From Liquidambar formosana (Eukaryota; Streptophyta; Magnoliopsida; Saxifragales; Altingiaceae): a DNA stretch of 64,000 nucleotides. Both the position numbers and the translations under genes were made by a program. The notes under the pieces are model-generated. The model made no database searches and was not told the DNA's origin. It saw only the letters and a program-made list of their open reading frames with translations. This document shows, piece by piece, positions 22,249 to 33,220 of this stretch; position 1 is the stretch's first letter; the number at the start of each line of letters is the position of its first letter. The stretch spans positions 62,001 through 126,000 of the forward strand of contig JBBPBK010000068.1 in NCBI GenBank assembly GCA_039720395.1, read 5' to 3'.

Positions 22249-25200
22249 TGTCACACCCCATTTTTGTCACCTTAGCTAGGGCATATCATTTCATGTAGGA
22301 TTTTGAGTCCTTGTCTAGTCTAGTCTGTTGCATTGAGTTTCTATGGCATTGAATATCATGTGTATGAATTTTGAGGTGATTTGGAGTTCATTTTGATGGT
22401 CAATAAGAACTTTTGCGACTTTAAGGGCATAATCGTCTTTTAAGGTATATATTTTCCATTTGACCTTGGAATGAATCCCGAGTCATCCCATCAAGTTCAT
22501 ATGGTTATATAGAGTCCATATATAGGTTCAATTCCATGAATTAATGGTTTAAGATCAATTCGGCTCGTAATAGTTCGGGTTGGCTAAAAGACCCTTTCTT
22601 GGTTTGCTCAAATTGACTCATAAGACCCAATCAATTTTCTCTCATTTAACTTCAATTGGGCTTTATTTATGTCCTAAACATGTTTAGAAAGATCAATTTT
22701 CAATTGGGAAAGCATTCGGTTCGACCTTGTGCACAAACCCAGCTTAGCGACGGTGAAGCACCATGGTTAACCACCTTTGTAAAACCTAACCATGCACCCA
22801 TGGTTGAGGATTTTTGTCCCAAAATACTTAAAAATGTGTTCCCCTCCGAAACACGGTCGTTTTGGCTTTTATTTCGTCAAAATTGGACTTAATTTGAGCA
22901 TTTTAGGACTTCTACAGCGAGTAGGAGTCAGAATCGGAGTGAAACAAGGAAAGCCCTCGAGTAACCGTCCGGGGCTGGACGGTCAGCCGTCCAAGCCCAA
23001 ACGGCTAACCGTCCGGGGCAAGTTGGTCACCCGAGAGAGTCCTACTTTAACTCAAATTCTGACTCTATCTTCTCTCTTTTGACGGTTTCCTCCGCCAAAA
23101 CAACTTGTCTGAGCTTAGGAGTGTGTAGGTTTGAGTTTTTTGAGCACTAAGAGAGTCTCTAATAGCCCTAGGATCATTATTCAATGAATTAATCCTAGCC
23201 ATTGGTTTAGGGGGTCAGTTCTCTATATAAAGGACATGATATTCAGCACATAGGGGGAAGTTAATTGCACTTTACACTTAGAGAGAGAGGGAGCTACGAG
23301 TTTGGAGAGCTAGAAGGACTTCAAGAGGAGGCTCTTCAACCCCAAACAAGTAAGGAAACAAGAGGATTGAAGACAAGGAAGAGTCTACAAGAGGTAAGCC
23401 TACCCCTTTAATGCTGAACATGAATTTCTGCTTCTCCTTCTTCTCTTTCTTCTTCTTCTTCTAAGATAGCTATGGTGCATGCAATAGTTCTTCTTATGGA
23501 TGGAATTCAATGTCTACATGATGTTATATGAATGATTTTAGGATAGTTTATGGCTTTATATGCTTGATAATCCCTGGTTTACTAAGGATTTGAAAGTATT
23601 ACTCTTTCTATCTCCTTAAATCATGCATAGTCCACATGTTTAGGTTGCTGTGATTATTGTCATGAGTTGATGTTCTTGTTAGTCAATATATGCTATATGA
23701 ATGATATTCATGATAATTTGAGCATGTCTTAGAGTTGTTTCATAGGTTTTAATGCATAGTTGTGAGATTAGCGTTTCGATAACCCTGAAATCACACAAGT
23801 TTCATACAGCATGCTTAGCTTAGCTTTTTGAGTTGTTGCTCATCATAGTCACTCTATATATGCTGCATATAGTTGAATCATGCTAGGTTTGCATTCATGT
23901 AGTGGGTTTTATAGGGTTTTTGGAGATATTATCCTTTTCTAAGGATAATTATCCTTTTCGTTTAGTGAGGTTTTGTATGAGAGTCTTCTGTGATGTGTTT
24001 AAGCATGAAATCACTTCTATTATGTTCTAGGGTATATATTTTACGTAGGATATGCTGATTGCACCTACCCATAACGACTTTCTTACGTGAAATTATCTTA
24101 GGATAGTTTCGCTTAAGAAAGCTCGCCGTAAGGAGGTCTATTTCCATATTTTACATGAAAAATCATCTTTTTCATTAGAGTATGCTTTGTTATCATGTTT
24201 ATTGATGTTATTGGAGTCTCTTATGCTTGTTAGTGTGTCTTTCATAGGTTTTTATGCATGTTAGTCGAGTCATTGCATGTAGGATTGAGTTAGAGTCCTT
24301 AGTTATTCATTATTCTTGTTGTTTGCATGATTAATGGATGATTTTAGGCCTTGTCAAGGTTCTGTCCAGATTTGCATATTGCTTTCTTTGCATGATTTTG
24401 TGCACTTGTAAGGGTGCAAACAGGTACAATGCTTGTCCTATTGCAAATAGGGCTGCTATGGTCTGAAATGGCTAATGCTAGGAGCTTGTGCGCTCAGGTA
24501 AGTAGGGTTTGAAGGTGCCCCAATTCACCTTTCTTTTTCTTTCTTTTCTCTTCTCCCTCCTAGGGTTAATTCTTAATTCAAGCTTATGGTAATTATCAAA
24601 GGTTTCCTTCAATAATAAATTCTGGTTTTTATCAAAGTTTTCCTCTTGTGGAAGTTTTCAATTTTGGATTATTCGATGTATTTTCAAATGAGGAAACCTA
24701 GGGTTTTTACCATAGGTTTGCATTAGGATTTAACCCTATTCTTTTCGAACTACGTGGACTTTGATCCATGTATTTCGCTGCATGGTACGTAGGCGCTCTT
24801 CGTGAGGCTCAAGTCCGTTCTAGGATCCAAGTATCCTAGGCTTTTCTTTTCTTTTCTTTTTTTTTCTGTTTTGTTTTATTTGAATGATTGTGCATGAGAT
24901 GATTGGATGAAATATATGATATGCATGCTGCCTTGTGATGATATATGATGATATTTGAGTGAAAAAGATCTTAAGTTAGCCCAATCAAATTAAGAGACCA
25001 ACTCGGGCGATGTGGGTGCCTATGGGTTTTTGCCCAGAACCTTCCCACGTCGTAACTTAGCCCCCGGATCCAATTTTCTGGTTTCAAAGACTTTGCTTTT
25101 CCTTTAATGGAGTCATGTGGTTTTGAAAATAAAACATTTTTGTGGTTTTCCTCTTTTCCCTAAAAAATGAGGTGGCGACTCCCTTTTTGTTTGTTGTCTT

Positions 25201-25267
25201 TAAACCCCTTATATCATTTTTGCCAAACCCTTGTGGGCTCCGCACTCTTCTTTTTCGTGGGTTCACA
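22249..25267 (+). repeat. 5' LTR of element B, 3019 bp
   Basis: Starts TGTCACACCCC and ends GTGGGTTCACA. The reverse LTR of element D (47059-50076, 3018 bp) matches it end to end. It contains the GC-rich module at 22956-23036, a TATA box at 23224-23230, a CT-rich stretch near 23430-23462 and a T-rich stretch near 24840-24870. No ORF in it is credible. Confidence 0.92.
22956..23230 (+). promoter_or_regulatory. LTR promoter of element B: GC module plus TATA box
   Basis: 22956-23036 contains CTCGAGTAACCGTCC, GGACGGTCAGCCGTCC, ACGGCTAACCGTCC and GTTGGTCACCCGAG, a set of alternating inverted half-sites. The TATA box CTATATAAAGG is at 23224-23230, about 190 bp on. The corresponding parts of D's LTR are 49291-49370 and 49096-49102. 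Confidence 0.6.
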
Positions 25268-25270
25268 GTT

Positions 25271-25288
25271 TGGCGACTCCGCTGGGGA
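25271..25288 (+). other. Primer binding site of element B
   Basis: TGGCGACTCCGCTGGGGA three bases after the LTR, ending in the TGG that pairs with a tRNA CCA end. It is of the type seen in Ogre/Tat elements; I do not assign the tRNA. Confidence 0.7.
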
Positions 25289-26025
25289 TGTCGAGGGCTA
25301 GACTCATTTAATTTGATTGGGCTAAATTAATTTCTTATTGATAATTAAAATCAATCACATTGCATCCGCTTGATTGTGTGCTTTCATTTATTGCATTGTG
25401 TGCGCTACTGTTGCATGATCACTCGATTGTCCCTCGATGTATCCTTGCCAACTGATAGCCTAGTTCGACCTTGGTTTTCCTGATTCCATGTGTTGGGCGA
25501 AGCTATCAAACCTCTCTTGCCAAGTACCCTTGGGTATATCAAATGGATCAATCACGTACTGCTGGACCCACGCGACATTCCTGATGTCACATGTGGTTAG
25601 GTATAAAGATTGGTACAAGCAAAGTTGAGGACCCTAGCCTACCCTCTTAAAAGAAAGAATTGCATGTAATGGACCTTCTAGGACACCGTTGGATCACCTA
25701 TATGCACACACATTGTTGTGATGATATGCTGCCGTGTTTGTGATGTGTTGCCATGCTTTGTTGATTGAGTGGGTAATTAAAGGAAACTTTACATCCTACA
25801 TCCTTAATACGTACCCTTCCCCGTGACCCCTGCAAGGGTGATTGGTTAAGAGAACTAATTAAGGGTGTACGTTGTAAAGATTTTGAGATAATTATGGAAG
25901 CTTAGGATGGACCCTTAGGCTGAAAAACTGAGTATTTACCCTATGTTAGAGGGAGAGACGTGCTGACTTGGATCCGTAATCAACAAGGGCGCCTAGTCAG
26001 TGCTGATTCCATCACTGAGTCGGAT
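25289..26025 (+). other. Leader of element B
   Basis: About 740 bp without a credible gene between primer site and gag. The reading frame of gag is open upstream to about 25960, but the first ATG with conserved downstream sequence is 26026. Confidence 0.6.
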
Positions 26026-29000
26026 ATGGCTGAGGAAAGAACTAGCAACCGGGGTTTCAATCTTGAGGCCGCTTTGAAAGCTATCATGGAAAAGCTTGAT
26101 CACACTACCCAGGTATCCGAGACCACACTCAAGTTAGCTCAAGACCTTCAACAGAAGAACTCTGAACCTGAATCTAGGGCCCGTGCTACTGATAACAATC
26201 AAGGATCCAATGAGTCTGAATCCGCTGAGGAACCATTAGGAGAAGGGGGAGAACTACCCAAGACCAAGGAAGGGGAAACCAAAGCCACATCAAGGGAGAG
26301 CTCAACCGTCCTGGCAAACAAGGTCGAGGCCTTAGAACGAACTCTGAAGAGAATCCGCAGGTCTGATGATATGGTGGACATCCGCACTTTGTCCTTGTTC
26401 CCAAAGGCTCGCATCCCGCTACAATTTAAGATGCCGGAGTTGGAAAAATTCGATGGGATTGGCTGTCCTAAAACCCACCTCAAAATGTATGTGCGAGCTA
26501 TGCACCCTCGAGGGGCGAACGATGAGTTATTGGCTCAAATGTTTCATGAGTCATTAGCGAGTTCCGCCTTGAAATGGTTTTTGTCATTAGAGGAGAACAG
26601 AACCAAGACCTGGGAAGATGTGTGCAATGCATTCACGGACCATTACAAGTATAACACTGAAGTGGATGTCACACGAAGGGACTTGGAAACCACTAAGCAA
26701 GGGGTTAATGAGACTTTCTCCGCCTTCATCACTAGGTGGAGACAAAAGGCTTCCAAAATGACAGACAGACCGAATGAGGAAGAACAGATTCAGTTGGTGG
26801 TGAAGAACTTGCTGCCCGTATATCACAAGCATCTCTTTGCTCATTACTTTCCGAACTTCAAGGCTCTTGTTGGGGCTGGCACACAAGTTGAAGATGCAAT
26901 TGCTGATGGAATAATCAAAACGGAGGAGGTCCAAAGGAGTCGAAGGACAAACTTTGGAGGAAAACCCAATGCTGAGGTCAATACCATCACCCAACCCACT
27001 CGCCCTTTCTCCCTAAATGACTCCACCTCACCTCGCCAATTCACCAAGCTATACATGCCACTCGAAAGAGTCTTTGAAAAGCTGAGAAGCCGTGACCTCC
27101 TGAAACCCCTCGACCCAAGGCCTCCACCAAACCCATTGCCCAAGAACTACAATGAAAATGAATATTGCAAATTCCACCAAGCCAAAGGCCATCTTACCAA
27201 CCGTTGTTACCGCCTCCGCCATGAAATCCAAGATTTGCTCGACAAGCAGATCATTTCACCACCCACCGCACCAAATCGCCCAAATGTCACTCGAAATCCC
27301 CTCCCCACTCACAGTATGCCTCCTCCCAACAACATAAATGCCATCGAGCTTGGCTCGTCCCAATCCCGTCAGCCCATAAGGCAATACACGCCGCTTCCCA
27401 TGACCTTGACTCAAGTTTTCCCCCAATGTTGTGATAAAGGGCTCATATTGCCATGCCATTCAAAGCCGAGGCCCTCGACTCCTCACCAATTCTGTTTGTA
27501 CCATCAGGCACCCGGACATGATACGGAGGACTATGTTATGCTGAAAAAGGTAGTTCAAGACCTTATTGATCAAAAGGTTTTGGTACTGCCAAAGAAGTCC
27601 ATGCAGCGACAATTGAAAGAAAGGTTCGAGGCAGGAGATCCTAAAGTGGGTTTATTGGGAGAGTCGTCCGGAAAGTTTGATTACTATGTACTATACCCCG
27701 ACCCCATCCCTGATGAGCCTATAATCCCCACGGGTTGGGATGAGTTACCAGAGGAAGTCCAAGTGGAAGAGATTGACACAATCACATGGGATGACCTCAT
27801 GGGTGATGTAGGTGAGATTGATGATATGTGGATGAGCGATGATGAGGTGGAGCACATAACTAGAGGAGGTCGCCATTTCAAGCCTCCGCACTTAGAATCT
27901 AACAACCCATTGGAAGACTTGGAAGGTAATCGCCACCTCGACCTGCAAGAAGAGGAGGATGAAGTGCTTAGGCAATTGAGAAAGACTAATGCCAACATCA
28001 CCATATGGGGTTTGCTCATGGCCTCTTACAAGCACCGTCAGACTATCTTGAAATTGCTCAACCAGATACAGGTTCCTGTTGACACATCTCCAGAAAATTT
28101 GGTGAACTTGGTAAATTCAACCTCGAAGAACTCAACCATTGTGTTCTCAGAGGCAGACCTACCTAAAAGTGGACCTAGCCATTCACAAGCCATGTACATC
28201 ACTGTCGACACCATGGGAAAGAGGGTTCCGACAGTCCTGATCGACAATGGTTCCGCTCTCAATGTGTGCCCTCTTAGAACTGCCACCGTTTTGGGGTTGG
28301 ATCCAACAGACTTCGTGCCATCCGGGCAAACAGTGAGAGCCTATGATAACACCCGCAGAGAAGTGATTGGAGTGGTCACTTTGCCGTTGATTATGGGGCC
28401 TACAGAATTCAGAGTGGAGTTCCAAGTCCTGGATGTCCCGTCGTGCTTCAATCTCTTGTTGGGGAGACCTTGGATTCATCCTGCAGGGGCTGTCCCTTCT
28501 TCATTGCACCAAAAAGTCAAGTTCCCTTATGAAGGGGCCATCGTCACACTCCAAGGTGATTATGACTTGAAATCGTCAGGGGTACCCATTTGCAAGATCA
28601 AGCCCGAGCCCGTTGGAGCACCATTGTCTGGGTTCGAGTATGTTCAATGCATAGAAAAAGAGCCGGAACAGAGAGAGTTGATACCTCTCGACCTTTGCCC
28701 TCATGGCAATTTGCATGTGGGGAACATAATGAAGAAAATGAGTTTCTTCCCAGGCATGGGACTAGGACGCCGTCAGCAAGGCATACCGGCATCCGTTCAG
28801 AGCTGTATTGTCACCTATACCTTCGGATTGGGGTATGAGCCTTCCAAAAAGGACCATATGGAGATGTTATAGAGAAGCAGAGAAAGGGTCAAAGCAAAAG
28901 CAGAAGGAAGGGCGCCAGATATCCGAATCTCGCCATACCGACCTACCTTGAATGGTTACTTTGTTAAGGAAGGGGAGGACTTTCTATTCTGTGGATTTCC

Positions 29001-29334
29001 CGAACCATCCATTAACAAAGCAACCAAAGCGAGAGTTCCAGGGTTCGAAATATTCTTCACTGAGTGGTATCCCATCACTGCAATAATGGTTGATGATGAA
29101 GTAATCAAGGATGACTATTGGGAAGAGAAGAGTGAGGACTGGGCAGAACAGATGGATTCGGAAGCCATGGTTACAATGTTTCAAGATATGGTTCTTGCTG
29201 TAGAGGAATCGAATCTCGAGTGTTCTTCAATTCACCATGCAGCCGTGCCGCTCCTTAATTGGTATCTTGAAGAGGGTACCATTGCAGAAGTTCTCGAGGG
29301 CGAGGATCTCGACTTACCTAATAATAGTTTGTAG
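26026..29334 (+). pseudogene. gag-protease ORF of element B, one nonsense codon
   Basis: Starts MAEERTSNRGFNLEAALKAI (ATG 26026). Domains in order: coiled N-terminus; Ty3-type Gag (FKMPELEKFDGIGCPKTHLK, then ALKWFLSLEENRTKTWEDV); two CHHC knuckles, CKFHQAKGHLTNRC (27163-27210) and CLYHQAPGHDTEDY (27490-27537, last Cys replaced by Tyr); aspartic protease with IDNGSALNVCP (28242-28253) and LLLGRPWIH; G-patch-like GMGLGRRQQG (about 28756); then an acidic tail of about 190 residues. A TAG at 28870-28872 replaces the CAG of element D; the frame then continues to the stop at 29334. Without it the protein would be 1102 residues. Gag packages RNA and protease matures the polyprotein. Confidence 0.85.
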
Positions 29335-29518
29335 GTTCCTTAGTAGCTTGTTTTAGCTTTCCTTTCAAATAAAGTGTGTCCGCTTAGCCCACCTTGTGGA
29401 GTTAGGAGTCATTTCCTAGTCGTGGCACATGTGTTTTCTTTTCTTTGTTCTGTTTTGTTAGTTCAGTCAATAAAGTGTGTTTCTTTTCATTATTTGCAGT
29501 GTTTCCTTTCTCTCTTCT
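29335..29518 (+). other. Gap between gag-pro and pol with conserved splice-acceptor-like site
   Basis: The 184-bp gap ends with TTTTCATTATTTGCAG, then T GTT TCC TTT CTC TCT TCT before the pol ATG at 29519. In A the same six codons use four different third bases but keep VSFLSS, so the frame seems translated back to the AG. Ogre elements are known to have an intron between protease and RT. I could not identify the donor. Confidence 0.5.
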
Positions 29519-32500
29519 ATGGATATCTATGGCATGGATATAGATCCTAGGAATGACGTCCCCCTGGAGCTCGTCAAGCAAAGGAAAAGGGGCGTTACCG
29601 AACCTAACATGGATGAATTGGAATCAATCAATCTAGGGACAGATGAATTGCCAAGGATAATTAAAATTGGGATAACTCTCTCGCCTGCTGAAAAAGAAAA
29701 ATTGATAATACTTCTAAAAGCCAATGTAGAGGCCTTCGCATGGTCTTATGAGGATATACCTGGTATTGATCAAGATATTGTGCAACATTACATCCCCACT
29801 AATCCCACTAAAAAGCCTATAAAGCAAAAACTAAGAAGATTAAAACCAGAATGGGCTTTGAAAGTAAAAGAAGAGGTAACTAAACAATTAGATGCCGGGT
29901 TTCTCCAAGTTGTGGAGTACCCTGAGTAGCTGTCTAACATAGTGCCTATGCCTAAAAAAGATGGGAAAGTGCGAATGTGTGTTGACTTCCGCGACCTTAA
30001 TGCTGCGAGCCCAAAGGATGATTTCCCTCTACCGCATATCGATGTGTTGGTGGACAGTACAGCAGGCCATGCTCTTCTCTCCTTCATGGATGGGTTCTCC
30101 GGTTACAGCCAGATAAAGATGGCACCTCGAGACATGGAAAAGACGGCTTTTATCACGCAGTGGGGCACGTATTGCTACAAAGTAATGCCTTTTGGCTTGA
30201 GAAATGCTGGGGCTACTTACCAAAGAGCTGCTACGACCCTATTGCATGATATGATCCATAAAGAAGTGGAGGTGTATGTGGACGACATGATAGTCAAATC
30301 CGTAGACCGGGAAGGACATTTCGCGGCATTGGAGAAATTCCTAGAACGGGCAAAGAAGTACAACCTCCGACTGAATCCTCAGAAGTGCGCCTTCAGAGTC
30401 ACCGCAGGGAAGCTGTTGGGTTTCATGATCACTCAGAGGGGAATTGAAGTTGATCCAGGGAAGATAAAAGCTATCACGGAGATGGAGCCACCAAGAACGG
30501 AAAAGCAGATTCGGGGTTTTCTGGAGAGAGTTCAATACATAAGTCGTTTTATCACCAATCTGACCATGGTATGCGAGCCAATTTTCAAGCTACTTAAGAA
30601 GGGCGTTTCCAAGAACTGGAATGAGGATTGTCAAGAAGCCTTTGAGACCATTAAAAGGTATCTGAGTAACCCCCCAATCTTGGTTCCCCCGCGACAAGGT
30701 GAACCATTACTGTTATACTTAACGGTTACCGAAACCGCGACGAGAGCTATGTTAGCTCAATACCTGGAAGGGTCAAAAAAGGAAAATGCCATCTACTACT
30801 TGAGCAAGAAAATGACAGATTATGAAGTAAAGTACAATGCGCTAGAAAAGGCTTATGTAGCATTGGTATGGGCTACCCAGAAACTCCGTCATTACATAAT
30901 GTCTTTCGAAGTCCTATTGATAAGTCGATTGGATCCTTTGAAGTATTTGCTAGAAAAACCAGTCCTATCATACAGGACCGCTCGTTGGTCGCTTCTTCTC
31001 AATGAATTCGACATAAAGTACCTGACGCAAAAGTCCGTCAAAAGAAGTGTCATTGCAGACCATTTGGCAAGTTGCCCTGTGTCATCATCAACCCAATTCA
31101 ATGACGAGTTCCCCGACGAAGATATCTTGGAAATCAAGAAGAGGGTTTGGAAAGTCTACTTCGACGGAGCTACAAATAGAAGAGGTTATGGCATAGGAGT
31201 GCTACTAGTCTCGCCCGAGGAAGCCTTCACGCCTTTAGCAGTCAAATTGGGGTTCGAAGCCACCAACAACATAGCAGAGTATGAAGCCTGCATCCTAGCA
31301 TTGGAAGCTGCGTTAGAGTTGGGGATAAAAGAACTAGAGGTGTTCGGAGATTCAGCATTGATCATCTGTCAGATAAAAGGGGAGTGGGAAGACTCGCGAT
31401 GAGAAGCTGTTGCCCTATCATGCCTATTTGGAAGCACTGACCAAAGAGTTCGCGGAGATCGAGTTCAATTACCTGTCGAGAAACAAGAATCAGTTCGCTG
31501 ATGCCTTAGCGACTCAAGCTTCAATGGTGGAGATACCAGAAGGAGGAAGCGTGAAACCGCTCGTGATCGAATGCAGAGAGAAACCTGTTTATTGCTGTTC
31601 CATTCGAGAAGGAGAGGTAACAGATAACCACCCTTGGTTTTATGACATAAGAAGACTCATCGAGGAAAGAGAATATCCGGAGGAAGCATCTCGCGTGGAT
31701 AGGCGAACACTGAGAAGATTTGCAAGCCATTATGTGGTATGCGGAGGAAAACTATATCGGAGGTCTTACAACGGAATCCACTTGCTGTGTGTCACGGAGG
31801 AAGAAGCCAGGAAACTCATCGAAGAAATCCATGAAGGAGTGGGAGCTCCGCATATGAATGGATACATGTTGGCTAAGAAGATCATGAGACTAGGGTATTA
31901 CTGGTCTACAATGGAAAGGGATTGTTATGCCCACGTCAAGAAGTGCCACAAGTGTCAGCTCTTCGCCAACGGACAACACTTGCCCTCCATGCCCTTAACA
32001 AGCATGTTAACTCCATGGCCGTTCGCAGTATGGGGAATAGATATCATTGGACAGATTAAGCCGAAGGCATCCAATGGTCATGAATACATTTTGGTAGCCA
32101 TCGATTACTTTACCAAGTGGGTGGAAGCAGCTTCCTTCAAAGTTTTGAATGCTAAAAAGGTGGCGTAGTTCATACAGCTCAACATTATCTACTGATATGG
32201 GGTACCGTAGAGGTCATTTCAGATAACGGTCAGCATTTCCAGAAGGAGACCAAAGAACTCTTGCAGAAGTACAAGATCGTTCACCATTTGTCGTCCCCGT
32301 ATCGCCCGCAGACAAACGGCGCAGTGGAATCCGCCAACAAGAACATCAAGAAGATATTACAAAAAACGGCTGACACGTACACTGATTGGCATGAGAAACT
32401 ACCATTGGCATTATAGGGGTACAGAACGTCAGTCAGATCGTCAACAGGGGCTACGCCGTATGCGCTAGTGTATGGGATGGAGGCTGTTCTGCCAGTGGAA

Positions 32501-32878
32501 TTGGAAGTTCCTTCATTAAGGGTTGCTGTGGAAAGTCAGCTGGCAGAGGTGGACTGGATCAAAGGTCATTATGACGAGTTGGCATTGCTAGATGAAAGGC
32601 GATTGAGAGCTCTCTACCATGTGCAAGGGTACCAGAGAAGAGTTGCAAGGGCATTCAACAAACATGTCAAAGACAGAGGCTTGAAGAAAGGGGATTTAGT
32701 GTTGAAAGAGATCCGAGCTCCAATTTTCGATCCACGAGGAAAGTTCAAACCAAGTTGGGGTGGACCGTACGTCATCAAGGAGATATTGCCAGCAGGGGCT
32801 GTTCGACTTATGGATTTGGATGGGATCGAGTTCGCTCGTCTTACCAATTTGGATCAATTAAAGAAGTATTATGTATAA
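29519..32878 (+). pseudogene. pol of element B: RT, native and second RNase H, integrase; disabled
   Basis: MDIYGMDIDPRND start. RT: PKKDGKVRMCVDFRDLNAA, SGYSQIKMAPRDMEKTAF and intact YVDDM (30274-30288). Native RNase H (about 30660-31090) reads LYLTVTETATRAML, lacking the usual first Asp; second RNase H (about 31140-31500) keeps VYFDGA, NIAEYEAC, FGDSALIIC and NQFADALA. Integrase: HEGVGAPHMNGY...CHKCQ, WGIDIIGQ, SDNGQHF, then NGAVES near 32320; C-terminal RGKFKPSWGGPYVIKE. Lesions: TAG 29927-29929 (Trp in D), extra G near 31386, TAG 32166-32168, TGA 32193-32195, a 1-base deletion near 32206 and TAG 32414-32416 (Trp). All five stops are C-to-T or G-to-A changes. Confidence 0.88.
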
Positions 32879-33220
32879 GGCCTGCTAGGTTGAAAACCTG
32901 TAAAGGCGGCCTAGGCAAAAGTTAAGGCATTTGAACTACGAGGACCTGATTCCCCAAAAAGAAAAAAAAGAAAAAAAAAAAAAAAAGAAGAAAAAGAAAA
33001 AGAAAAAGAAAAGAAGAAAAAAAAGAAAAGAAAAAGAAAATAGGGATACGTAGGCAGCCCATAAAGTTACACTGGGTGCGGTCCAATCAACACAATCAAA
33101 AAATCTCGAAAGTAGATTATTATTGGCAATTCATTTGAAACTAATTGTTTGACATAACAATTTATTGATGTTAAGTAAAAGAACTATCGACATGCCATAG
33201 ATATTCTATTCCTTGAGTCT
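32879..33220. other. Convergence zone with purine tract, element B
   Basis: 32956-33040 is an uninterrupted 85-base A/G run between the pol stop (32878) and the antisense gene stop (33221). It is followed by TAGGGATACGTAGGCAG. AATAAA for the antisense gene is at 33161-33166 (minus strand). Possible roles are a second plus-strand primer or a transcription end zone; neither is shown. Confidence 0.7.

Noticed and set aside
22249..25267. Possible envelope gene or third ORF in the long LTR
   Set aside because: No ORF over about 100 codons with signal peptide or membrane segments; the LTR is non-coding.
26186..28838. Several minus-strand and alternate-frame ORFs across gag-pro of element B
   Set aside because: They overlap a long conserved coding frame and show no family features; their mirror images recur in D only because gag-pro is conserved.
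28598..28838. Alternate-frame ORF of 82 codons conserved in B and D at the gag-pro G-patch region
   Set aside because: B and D are so similar that conservation in another frame carries no weight; element A does not keep it.
31386..31410. Programmed frameshift between RNase H and integrase in element B
   Set aside because: D reads through this point in one frame and B simply has one extra G in a GGG run, so it is a mutation.
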